This document shows positions 8,702 to 16,367 of a DNA stretch of 64,000 nucleotides, piece by piece. The stretch comes from SAT2750 sp964476375 (GTDB lineage Bacteria > Planctomycetota > Planctomycetia > Pirellulales > Pirellulaceae). Location: positions 1 through 64,000 of the forward strand of contig CAYYZW010000217.1 in the NCBI GenBank assembly GCA_964476375.1. Direction: 5' to 3'. The position numbers and the translations under genes are program-made. The notes under the pieces were generated by a model. The model had not been told where the DNA came from and ran no database searches. It worked only from the letters and a program-made list of their open reading frames with translations. Each line of letters starts with the position of its first letter. The first letter of the stretch is position 1.

Positions 8702-9655
8702 GTGGAATTCCAGGAAATAACCGCTGCCGCCAGCGGACCCCGACTGCTGATCTCCGCCGGGGTTCATGGCGATGAATATGAACCGATTACCGCAATCCAT
8801 GAACTTCTCCAGCAACTCCCTGGACAGCTTCAGCGGGGAACTGTCACGCTCATCCCGGTCGTCAACGAAGCTGCTTTCTGGCGCGGGAACCGGGTTGCCG
8901 AGGATGGACTGGACCTGGCACGTGTCTGTCCCGGAGATCCAGGAGGAAGTGTCACCGAGCGTGCCGCTGACGAGTTAAGCACGATGATTCGCCAGGCGGA
9001 CTACTATATTGACCTGCACACCGGAGGGACCGCCCTGATGGTGGCCCCGCTGGCCGGCTACTCACTTCACCCCGATGCCGAGATCCTCGACAAGCAACGC
9101 CAGATGGCACGGGCCTTTAACCTGCCCATCATCTGGGGCACGGATTATCGCCACAAGGGTCGCTCCCTGTCGATTGCCTGCGAGTCAGCGATCCCCGCTA
9201 TTTACTGCGAATACGAGGGGGGAAGTCGGTGCAGCCAGGCGGGAACCAGGGACTACGTCGACGGCTGCCTTAACGTGATGGGCTGGCTGGGGATGATCGA
9301 CCGGGAGGCACCACCATCGCGAGTGGAACACATGGTCGAGGATCCGCGGGAAGGGTCCGGGCACCTGCAGGTCTGCAACCCGTCCCCCTGTGACGGCCTT
9401 TTTATCCCGGCAGTAAAACTGGGCGAATACATCGTCAAGGGTACTGCCTTCGGCACCGTGACCGACCTGGCCGGCCAGGTCAAGCAGACAGTTGTTTCAG
9501 AACAGCAAGGAGTGGTGATCGTGTTGCGTTCGCGCCCCAACGTAAAACAGGGGGATTCGCTTGCGGTGGTGATGGAGATGGTGGAGGAAAGAGAGCCGCT
9601 GGCAGAGGACGATGAAGCGGTGATGGATAAAACAAGGGACCAGCTGAAAGAATAA
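8702..9655 (+). CDS. Succinylglutamate desuccinylase/aspartoacylase-family zinc hydrolase (M14)
   Basis: A 317-residue AstE/ASPA-like protein. SAGVHGDEYEP near residue 20 carries the HxxE zinc pair, and DLHTGG near residue 102 supplies the third zinc ligand. The C-terminal part contains a beta-rich swivelling domain. The start is GTG at 8702 with AAGGA about 11 bases upstream. Members remove acyl groups from N-acyl amino acids or cleave small amides. It ends 3 bases before the next gene, so translational coupling is likely. With the M81 enzyme and the PLP enzyme it suggests stepwise breakdown of an acylated or amide-linked amino-acid compound. Confidence 0.88.
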   Translation: MEFQEITAAASGPRLLISAGVHGDEYEPITAIHELLQQLPGQLQRGTVTLIPVVNEAAFWRGNRVAEDGLDLARVCPGDPGGSVTERAADELSTMIRQADYYIDLHTGGTALMVAPLAGYSLHPDAEILDKQRQMARAFNLPIIWGTDYRHKGRSLSIACESAIPAIYCEYEGGSRCSQAGTRDYVDGCLNVMGWLGMIDREAPPSRVEHMVEDPREGSGHLQVCNPSPCDGLFIPAVKLGEYIVKGTAFGTVTDLAGQVKQTVVSEQQGVVIVLRSRPNVKQGDSLAVVMEMVEEREPLAEDDEAVMDKTRDQLKE

Positions 9656-9658
9656 ATC

Positions 9659-10750
9659 ATGGGACTCTGGCATTGGCCTTATGGTGTGGAAGCGGTGGCA
9701 GCGCGGCATCAAGTCTCCCTGGGAGAAGGAGAAACGCCACTTGTCCGTTCCCGCAGTATCGGACCCGCTGCAGGTCTCGATCAACTCTGGTTGAAACTGG
9801 ACCATTGCAACCCGACCGCCAGTTTCAAGGACAGGTATGCAGCCGTGGCAATCTCGCACATGTGTGCTTCCGGACAGACGCACTGTATCGCCACATCCAG
9901 TGGGAATACCGGGGCATCCCTGGCAGCCTACTGTGCCGTCGCCGGCATCTCATGTCACATCGCCGTGGTGGAAACGGCTCCCGAGGGCAAGCTCCAGCAA
10001 ATGCGATCCTATGGGGCCCAGGTCATTCGTATTCGCGGTTTTGGATTAAAGATTGATGTCACGGCAGATGTTTTCGAGCGGCTTGAACGGCTCGCCGGGG
10101 TGCCCGAAGCGGCACTCCAGGTAAGTGCTTTTCGATACAGCCCGCTGGGGATGAGTGGTATTCAATCGGTGAGCTTTGAGCTCGACCAGCAGGTGGAGGG
10201 GCCGATCGACCATGTTTTTTGCCAGGCCGGGGGAGGGGGCCTCGCCATGGGTACCGCGGCTGGCTTCCTGACCCTGGTCGAGCACCAGCAGATCAAAAGG
10301 GCACCGAGAGTCCATGTTGTCCAGCCCAGGGGGAATAACACGATTGCCGGACCCCTCCGGCAGGGAAAGGAACAGGGACAGGACGTCAACTGCACCACCC
10401 GGATAAGTGGCCTCCAGGTTGCCAGCGTGACCGATGCCGATGGAACGATCGAGGCCTGCCGGGAGACCGACGGTACGGGTTACCTGGTGGACGATGAGCG
10501 GGTCTGGGATGTCCAGAAACGCCTGGCCCGCGAGGAGGGCATATTCTGTGAGCCTGCGGCGGCCGTCTCCGTGGTGGGGGCTCTCGAGGCAATCGAGGCC
10601 GGCGAGATCTCGGCGGACGCCCGCGTTGTCTGCATGATTACCGGAAGCGGTTTCAAGGATCCTGGCAGCGTGGAGAAGATGGCGAACGACATGCCCTGCC
10701 CGCTGATCGATGCCAGCCAGGTCGAAACGATGATGGGGCTGGAAGACTAG
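9659..10750 (+). CDS. Threonine-synthase-like PLP-dependent enzyme (fold type II)
   Basis: A 363-residue tryptophan-synthase-beta-fold enzyme. The PLP Schiff-base lysine is in PTASFKDRYA (Lys57), the substrate loop is SSGNTGAS near residue 80, the phosphate-binding Gly loop is QAGGGGLAMG near residue 190, and ITGSGFKD lies near the C-terminus. The overall pattern is threonine synthase (O-phosphohomoserine to threonine), but close relatives include ammonia-lyases. The neighbours are two hydrolases rather than hom or thrB, so a catabolic lyase role is possible. A hairpin follows 13 bases after the stop. Confidence 0.85.
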   Translation: MGLWHWPYGVEAVAARHQVSLGEGETPLVRSRSIGPAAGLDQLWLKLDHCNPTASFKDRYAAVAISHMCASGQTHCIATSSGNTGASLAAYCAVAGISCHIAVVETAPEGKLQQMRSYGAQVIRIRGFGLKIDVTADVFERLERLAGVPEAALQVSAFRYSPLGMSGIQSVSFELDQQVEGPIDHVFCQAGGGGLAMGTAAGFLTLVEHQQIKRAPRVHVVQPRGNNTIAGPLRQGKEQGQDVNCTTRISGLQVASVTDADGTIEACRETDGTGYLVDDERVWDVQKRLAREEGIFCEPAAAVSVVGALEAIEAGEISADARVVCMITGSGFKDPGSVEKMANDMPCPLIDASQVETMMGLED

Positions 10751-10762
10751 GACAGTAAAAAA

Positions 10763-10828
10763 GGGCTGAACCCTGCCGCCCCATTCCTGCTGGGAATGAG
10801 ACGCGCTGGATCCAGCCCCTCTTTATCT
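10763..10828 (+). terminator. Candidate terminator of the M81/M14/PLP operon
   Basis: Outer arms GGGCTG (10763-10768) and CAGCCC (10813-10818) enclose a second hairpin, CATTCC (10782-10787) with GGAATG (10793-10798). A CTCTTTATC pyrimidine run follows. The outer stem is short and the loop large, so this is only moderately convincing. Confidence 0.45.
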
Positions 10829-11230
10829 GAAACGTGCTGGAACACAAACCGGAAACTACCCATCGCCTGTTAAGCGATCACCGGTCGTTATGGCTGACAC
10901 CCAGTCACCGCGGAGGAAGTACGGCTCCGCTGCCACTTTGACCTGTCCTGTTTCCCGGCAGAATAAAACATCCCGCCGTCCGGTTCATCCCAATCATCCG
11001 GCCAGCCAATTCCCACACGATTCGGCTATCCGGAAGATTGCATGCAGTAGGAAACCTCCCTATTTCCCCTGCATACCCTATTTATCGTAAAATGCCCGGC
11101 CAACTCTTATCCACAACCCTGACCTAACCGAATTTTCCTCCTGACCCTCTCCAGCTTCATACATGCTGGAACGGTTATATCGATCCTGCGGCCCGGGAGG
11201 AAGAAATGCTCCGTTTGAAGACGGGCATCC

Positions 11231-11271
11231 GGCAAAGAAAAAGCCCGGCTTTCCTGGCAGGAAAACCGGGC
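11231..11271 (-). terminator. Strong intrinsic terminator reading leftward
   Basis: Arms at 11243-11255 and 11259-11271 pair over 13 positions with a 3-base loop. On the minus-strand RNA the only imperfection is a G-U wobble. Immediately downstream in that direction comes UUUUUCUUU. On the plus strand there is no U-run, so it works leftward only. No protein gene reads leftward into it, which implies a short leftward non-coding transcript. Confidence 0.8.
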
Positions 11272-11443
11272 CTGTCAAATCAAAAAACCGGTCGATGCAG
11301 CAAATGGAGTCGCTGCGAGAAAAGCGAGGGTCGGGCGTGCTTCTGCACAAGCCACAAGATGACCCTGGCCAACGCGTAAAATTGGTCCCTCTGCCGAAAG
11401 TGACCAGTTCATTCGATTTAGCACCTTTCATCGGCATCCAGGG
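11272..11443 (-). ncRNA. Candidate structured small RNA ending in the 11231-11271 terminator
   Basis: Read leftward, the region folds on paper into an outer helix CCCTGG/CCAGGG (11438-11443 with 11363-11368). It encloses TGCCGA/TCGGCA (11431-11436 with 11392-11397) and a CCAA/TTGG hairpin. Beyond the outer helix are GTGC-AGAA-GCAC and GCAGC/GCTGC hairpins and then the terminator. I compared it by eye with tmRNA, 6S, RNase P, SRP RNA and the common riboswitches and found no match. The 5' end is unknown and could lie as far right as 11605. The main support is the orphan terminator. Confidence 0.4.
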
Positions 11444-11605
11444 GGCATGAAGTTTAATGCACGTTCTTCGAGAAACACCGGTGTCTGGATTCACCTCGCC
11501 GGACAAAGTAACCTGAACTCCCACACACGACACGAGTCCACAGGCAGCTCGTCCCGCGGACTGCCATGCATGCGGATGGGAATTTCCAGCAGCAGGACCT
11601 TTTCG

Positions 11606-13213
11606 ATGAATGAAGAAACCAACCAGAGCATTCTCACCCCGCTCAACTACCTGCGTCGTTCCGCCGCTGTCTATCCCGACAAGACAGCGGTCGTTTATGG
11701 CGAAACAACTTACAGCTACCGACAGTTTAATGAGCGAGTTCATTCACTCGCCACCGCCCTCCGGGATGCGGGTCTTCAGCACCTTGACCGGGTGGCTATC
11801 CTCTGCCCGAATATTCCGCCGATGCTCGAATCGCACTTTGGTGTACCGCTTGCCGGCGGTGTCCTGGTCGCCATCAACACCCGTCTCTCTCCTCGCGAGA
11901 TCGCATACATCATCAACCATAGCGGCGCCCGGTTCCTGTTGGTCGACAGCGAGCTGGCCGATTCCATTCGCCCGGTGCTCGATGAACTCACACAGGTCGA
12001 CCTGTTTGTCAACATCATCGACCCAGCCGGTCCCGGGGAGCCACTCGATGGAACCGATTACGAGTCCTTTCTGGCACAAGCAGATCCAGGACCCGTTCCA
12101 TGGTGGGTAAAAGAGGAAGATGAACTGATCACCATCAATTACACATCCGGCACAACAGGAACTCCCAAGGGCGTGATGTTCAGCCACCGGGGTGTTTACC
12201 TCAATGTGCTGGGAGAGATGATCGAGACGGTCTTACTGGCAGACTCGGTCTACCTCTGGACATTACCAATGTTTCATTGCAATGGCTGGTGTTTCACATG
12301 GGCTGTCACAGCAGCCGGCGGAAAGCACATTTGCATGCGACGGGTCGATCCGGCGCGGGCATGGGAATTAATCGCGGAACACCACGTCAGTCATCTCAAC
12401 GGAGCACCCGTTGTGCTCACGAGCTTGCTTGCCGAACCTGCTCGTCCAGAGAAGCTCGAAACACCGCTCACAGTCTGCACCGGCGGGGCCCCCCCCTCAC
12501 CGACCCTGATTGAACAGATGGAATCACTCGGCGCCAGGCTGGTCCATATATATGGTCTCACGGAAACTTATGGCCCTCACACGATCTGCGCCACGCAGCC
12601 GGCCTGGAGTGAACTGGATCTCGTGCAAAGAGCACGCATGATGGCGCGCCAGGGAGTCTGTTTTATCGCCACCGAGCCGGTGAGAGTGGTCGATGAGCAG
12701 ATGCAGGACGTCCCCGCCGATGGGGAGACCATGGGGGAGGTCGTGATGCAGGGAAACAACGTGATGAAAGGCTACTACAACGAGCCGGAAGCCACGGCAG
12801 AAGCGTTCCGGGGCGGCTGGTTCCACTCGGGAGACCTGGCGGTCATGCATCCGGATGGCTACATCGAACTACGAGATCGCGGCAAGGACATTATCATCTC
12901 CGGGGGCGAGAACATCTCCTCGATCGAGGTCGAGCAGGTGATCTACCGGCATCCTGCAGTTCGGGAAGTTGCCGTGATCGGAATCCCGCATGAAAAATGG
13001 GGGGAATCCCCCAAGGCGTTTGTCACGCTCAAGCAGGGCGAGGAGTTAAGTGGCGAGGATCTCATTCATTTCTGCCGTGACAACCTGTCTCACTTCAAGT
13101 GCCCGACCAGCGTGGAATTCATTGAGTTGCCCAAGACCAGCACCGGCAAGGTGCAGAAATATGCACTGCGGGACAAGGAGTGGAAAGGACATGAGCAGCG
13201 GATCCAGGGATAG
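11606..13213 (+). CDS. AMP-dependent acyl-CoA synthetase/ligase
   Basis: A 535-residue ANL-superfamily enzyme that activates a carboxylic acid to an acyl-adenylate and then a CoA thioester. The P-loop-like A3 motif is TINYTSGTTGTPKG near residue 175, A5 is YGLTETYGP near residue 315, A7 is WFHSGDLAV, A8 is DRGKDIIISGGENIS, and the A10 lysine is in PKTSTGKVQK. Medium- or short-chain fatty acids are the likely substrates. I chose ATG 11606 (MNEETNQ) with AGGA about 10 bases upstream. The frame is open for 53 more codons but that part is not protein-like. Confidence 0.93.
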   Translation: MNEETNQSILTPLNYLRRSAAVYPDKTAVVYGETTYSYRQFNERVHSLATALRDAGLQHLDRVAILCPNIPPMLESHFGVPLAGGVLVAINTRLSPREIAYIINHSGARFLLVDSELADSIRPVLDELTQVDLFVNIIDPAGPGEPLDGTDYESFLAQADPGPVPWWVKEEDELITINYTSGTTGTPKGVMFSHRGVYLNVLGEMIETVLLADSVYLWTLPMFHCNGWCFTWAVTAAGGKHICMRRVDPARAWELIAEHHVSHLNGAPVVLTSLLAEPARPEKLETPLTVCTGGAPPSPTLIEQMESLGARLVHIYGLTETYGPHTICATQPAWSELDLVQRARMMARQGVCFIATEPVRVVDEQMQDVPADGETMGEVVMQGNNVMKGYYNEPEATAEAFRGGWFHSGDLAVMHPDGYIELRDRGKDIIISGGENISSIEVEQVIYRHPAVREVAVIGIPHEKWGESPKAFVTLKQGEELSGEDLIHFCRDNLSHFKCPTSVEFIELPKTSTGKVQKYALRDKEWKGHEQRIQG

Positions 13214-13352
13214 GCATGCGTGGTCGCGACTGCTGTTTCGGCGTCCCCTCAACCTGTTTCCGCGGCAGCCAGACTGGCAGCTTGTTACCTGGAGACCAGC
13301 GTGGTGCATTCCCTGAAAGCAGCCGTCCATGAGCCCTGGGAGAAAAAGCTCT

Positions 13353-14396
13353 TTACAGGTGCGGCCATTGCCGACGAATCTCCAGCCCCAGTTCCGGGTT
13401 GACCATCGCAGCCGTGGCAATGTGCACCGCATGGGCCCCTGCTGCCAGGTAAGCCTGTACATCCTCCTGGCTGGCAACACCACCCACTCCTATCAACTGG
13501 AGATCAAGCCGGCCGGCCCTGACAATCCCGGCCACCATGCGGGTCTGGTCGATCGATGCGGTGAGCGTGGCACCTCCACAAATCCCCCGGCGCTCCCCCT
13601 CAAAGAGCAGGGTGCCGTCATCCCTGGCCACAGTGCAGGCGATGCTGTTGGTCATCGCCACGGCATCCAGGTCGGCGTGGGTTGCAGCAAGCAACTCCTC
13701 GGCATCCGCCTGATTCAAGATCCGACCAATCTTGGCAATAAATGGCGTTTCACCAATCGCCTGCCGGATCGCCCGGACAACGATCTGGCAGTCCCCGGGT
13801 TGCTGGTAAAGCTGGCCGTCACAGGTACTCACATTGGGACAGGAAAAATTTGCCTCGACGGTGTCCGCGCCACTCTCCACGGCCCACGCTGCACAGCGGG
13901 CATAATCCTCGGCCAGGTCCTCAATTGTCCAGTCAGGCAGGACGCTTCCAACCACCGATACATTCAGGAGCTTGCCGGGAGGAAGCAGGTCCCTCGTCCG
14001 GCGAATGTCCTCTCGCCAGCAGGCGGGCTCGCTGGAGGGCATTCCATAGGAAACGGCCCAGCTTCCCTCCATCCGCTCAACGGCCGCCAGTTCGGATTCA
14101 CCGCCATGAAGCTGAGTGCAGCGCACAGGCTGCAGGTTGGGAAGGTCGTAACATTCACGAGAACGGCTTCGGACTGTCTTGTAAGTCACGACATCGAAAC
14201 CGAGGCTTGCGTAGTAAAGGCACCAGGCTCCATTCAGGAGGGGACCGGCCGGCATACCGAGCGGTGAATCCACCGGTAAACCACAAAATTGCCACTTTCC
14301 AGGAACTTCCGCAACCGCCAGATCCCGCGGATCGGGGGCATTCTCGTAATTCCACTCGTAGCTCTTGCTGCGGTCGTAACGTGGTAATGGATCCAT
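13353..14396 (-). CDS. Dihydroorotate dehydrogenase-family flavoprotein
   Basis: A 347-residue FMN TIM barrel. Visible family features are SPLGMPAGPLLNGAW (FMN phosphate side), VTYKTVRSR near residue 75 with a flavin-contacting lysine, NFSCPNVSTCDGQLYQ near residue 180, FIAKIGRI near 220, and VAMTNSIAC near 246. The catalytic-loop position in NFSCPNVST carries Cys, as in class 1 DHODs. It may be PyrD oxidising dihydroorotate in pyrimidine synthesis, or a dihydropyrimidine-dehydrogenase-like relative; I cannot decide, so no symbol is given. It converges on the acyl-CoA ligase across 139 bases that show nothing notable. Confidence 0.85.
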   Translation of the reverse strand: MDPLPRYDRSKSYEWNYENAPDPRDLAVAEVPGKWQFCGLPVDSPLGMPAGPLLNGAWCLYYASLGFDVVTYKTVRSRSRECYDLPNLQPVRCTQLHGGESELAAVERMEGSWAVSYGMPSSEPACWREDIRRTRDLLPPGKLLNVSVVGSVLPDWTIEDLAEDYARCAAWAVESGADTVEANFSCPNVSTCDGQLYQQPGDCQIVVRAIRQAIGETPFIAKIGRILNQADAEELLAATHADLDAVAMTNSIACTVARDDGTLLFEGERRGICGGATLTASIDQTRMVAGIVRAGRLDLQLIGVGGVASQEDVQAYLAAGAHAVHIATAAMVNPELGLEIRRQWPHL

Positions 14397-14736
14397 GGAC
14401 TTTCCCTTGTGGATTGTGCACCTGCTGTCAGTATCGAATCAAGTCCCGAAAAATGGAAGCCGGGACGAAAATAGCCTTTTTTCCTGGTTCCGGTTAGGTA
14501 GCGCCACGAGGGCACGATAAGCAAAAAGCAGGTCGAGAAAAGGGAAAAACGCTTGTTTCGACTTCCCTGCCAGGCCGAATTTAACCAATAGGCACCATTC
14601 CGCCCCTGCTGGCGGTACGCCACCAATCGGAAACATTGCCAATTCAATATTGGAGCACTACGATTAAGCCATATAGACTTCATGGTAAAGTCGTGTTCAA
14701 GATAAAATAGCATTCCTAACGAGGGAGCCATCGATC
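14397..14736. promoter_or_regulatory. Divergent intergenic region with a candidate rightward promoter
   Basis: 340 bases separate two divergent genes. Near its right end TTGGAG and TATAGA are spaced by 16 bases, just upstream of the repeat-protein gene, and could be a sigma-70-type promoter. A short dyad CCAAT...ATTGG sits in the same place. The left half shows nothing I can support. Confidence 0.3.
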
Positions 14737-16182
14737 ATGGCCAAGTTTTTTGGTATCGCGATCCTGGGACTGGTACTTTTGGGACCGACAGGAGAATCTG
14801 TCCAGGGCGAGGAAATCACGCTGGCACAGGTTTATGGTGGTGGCGTCCAGGCCTATTTTAACGGTGAGTACGAGAAGGCGCATGCGCTGTTAAGCCAGGC
14901 GATCTCCCTGAAGACACCTGACCCTCGTTGCCATTTTTTCCGGGGCCTGGCAAATACCCAGCTCGGGAAAGCAGAGGAAGCCGCCGCGGACTTCAAGGAA
15001 GGCGCCAGGCTGGAAGCCCTGGACGTGGGAGAAAACTACCCCATCTCCAAGGCCCTGATCCGTATCCAGGGACAGACTCGCCAGCTCATCGAGATCAGTC
15101 GTCGGCAAGCAAAGATCGACCTGAAGGCACTCCAGGAAGAACGTCGACGGGTAAGGTATGAACAGCTCCAGTTGCGGACCAAGGAGGTCCAGCGAGCGGA
15201 CTTTAATGACGACAGTGGAGCTACAGCACCGGCAAACCTCCCGGAACTTCCATCCGATACAACCAGGAATATCTCCAACCCGTTCGATACCCCAACGGAC
15301 AAGCTGAGTTCCTCTGACCTGCTCGGAGGCCAGAACAGTCGCCCCTCTGCTGTGAATCCAGCAGTCACTCAGCCGGTTGCTTCTGGTGGAAATGATCCCT
15401 TCGCCAAGCCTTCGGTTGCAACACCGGATGCCACGGCAGGAAATACCGCTGCACCGGCGGGAGCCAATCCTTTTGCCACCAAGCCGGCGGCCGGGGATGA
15501 TCCAGCCAATCCTTTTGCGACCAAGCCGGCGGCCGGAGCAGATGCCGCCGATCCCTTTGCTGCAAAACCCGCGGCCGGAGCCGATGCTGACGATCCCTTT
15601 GCTGCCAAGCCCGCGGCCGCAGCGGATGCCGACGACCCCTTTGCTGCCAAGCCCGCTGCCGGAGCGGATGCCGACGACCCCTTTGCTGCAAAGCCTGCTG
15701 CCGGAAACAATCCCGCCAAGCCGGATGCAGGAGACCCTCCCAAGAAGGGTATCCTCGGGTCTCTCTTTCGGGCAGTCGGCGCTGGGGTCAGCAAGACCGC
15801 CGAGGGCGAGGACAAGGCCAACGATGACAAGGCAGCCCCCAGTCCGGATGCACCCGCTCCGGCTGAACCGGCAGACCCGTTTGGTGGTAAAGACCCCTTT
15901 GGCGGGGGTGCAGCCAAACCGGCTCCCAAGCCCGCGGGTGCTCCTGCCAAACCGGCCGCCAAACCGGCAGACCCGTTTGGTGGTAAAGACCCCTTTGGCG
16001 GGGGGGCAGCCAAACCGGCTCCCAAGCCCGCGGATGCTCCTGCCAAGCCTGCCGCCAAGCCGGCAGACCCGTTTGGTGGTAAAGATCCCTTCGGAGCTGC
16101 CCCCAAGCCCGCAGATGCTCCCGCCAAGCCCGCCGCCAAGCCGGCAGACCCGTTTGGCGGAAATGATCCCTTCAAGCAATGA
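14737..16182 (+). CDS. Secreted protein with N-terminal TPR-like region and DPF-rich repeats
   Basis: Residues 1-24 are a signal peptide (FFGIAILGLVLLGPTGESVQG). Residues 28-110 read like two or three tetratricopeptide helices (AYFNGEYEKAHALLSQAI, HFFRGLANTQLGKAEEAAADF). A charged helical stretch at about 115-150 follows. The rest is low complexity: six 14-residue units around DPFAAKPAAGADAD (residues 244-327), a KKGILGSLFRAVGAG interruption, then three and a half 27-32-residue units around PADPFGGKDPF. The Ala/Pro/Lys-rich part should be extended and may span the periplasm or bind a surface. The ATG is preceded by GAGGGAG. Function is unknown. Confidence 0.8.
   Translation: MAKFFGIAILGLVLLGPTGESVQGEEITLAQVYGGGVQAYFNGEYEKAHALLSQAISLKTPDPRCHFFRGLANTQLGKAEEAAADFKEGARLEALDVGENYPISKALIRIQGQTRQLIEISRRQAKIDLKALQEERRRVRYEQLQLRTKEVQRADFNDDSGATAPANLPELPSDTTRNISNPFDTPTDKLSSSDLLGGQNSRPSAVNPAVTQPVASGGNDPFAKPSVATPDATAGNTAAPAGANPFATKPAAGDDPANPFATKPAAGADAADPFAAKPAAGADADDPFAAKPAAAADADDPFAAKPAAGADADDPFAAKPAAGNNPAKPDAGDPPKKGILGSLFRAVGAGVSKTAEGEDKANDDKAAPSPDAPAPAEPADPFGGKDPFGGGAAKPAPKPAGAPAKPAAKPADPFGGKDPFGGGAAKPAPKPADAPAKPAAKPADPFGGKDPFGAAPKPADAPAKPAAKPADPFGGNDPFKQ
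15466..15717 (+). repeat. Six tandem 42-base units encoding a DPF/NPF repeat
   Basis: Six consecutive in-frame 42-base units, each encoding 14 residues of the form (N/D)PFA(T/A)KPAAG followed by four variable residues. The middle four units are the most alike. Unit number probably varies between strains. Confidence 0.85.
15868..16182 (+). repeat. Tandem 96-base units encoding PADPFGGKDPF repeats
   Basis: Units begin at 15868, 15964, 16060 and 16141, with lengths 96, 96, 81 and a final 42 that carries the stop codon. The first two are nearly identical at DNA level, which indicates recent duplication or gene conversion within the gene. Confidence 0.85.
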
Positions 16183-16228
16183 TCTTGTGCCTTTTGGAAG
16201 ATCACTCTTAGCGCTGGATCCTATCCGA

Positions 16229-16262
16229 GGCGGGGGAATCGATTCACCCCGCCGTTCTTGTT
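16229..16262 (+). terminator. Candidate rho-independent terminator after the repeat-protein gene
   Basis: GGCGGGG (16229-16235) pairs with CCCCGCC (16247-16253). The loop contains the palindrome GAATCGATTC. GTTCTTGTT follows, a modest U-rich tail. It lies 46 bases after the stop codon. Confidence 0.6.
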
Positions 16263-16367
16263 AGGATAAGAGCAGTCGTGCCCCTGTTTTGAGGGGGACC
16301 GTATCGGCCAGGCTCTACCCTGCCTGGAAAAAGCCTCGCTGTTTGACTCTCCAGGGAAATTTTCCTT

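Larger units (their letters stand above)
10829..11605. other. Gene-free stretch before the acyl-CoA ligase
   Basis: About 780 bases without a convincing gene on either strand. A 221-codon minus-strand frame at 11078-11743 crosses the real start of the ligase gene and resembles nothing I know. The right half contains the strong minus-strand terminator at 11231-11271 and the paired segments described for the candidate RNA. The left half (10829-11160) shows no structure I can support. Confidence 0.6.

Noticed and set aside
11078..11743. A 221-codon minus-strand frame
   Set aside because: It overlaps the start of the acyl-CoA ligase and runs straight through the strong minus-strand terminator, which no real gene on that strand would do.
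15466..16182. CRISPR array
   Set aside because: The periodic repeats are contiguous, in frame and protein-coding, with no spacers.
14890..16264. Long Gly/Ser/Arg-, Gln/Arg- and Pro/Ser-rich frames in the repeat gene
   Set aside because: They arise because the DNA repeats are multiples of three, which keeps other frames open. The signal peptide and TPR-like part belong only to the plus-strand frame at 14737.
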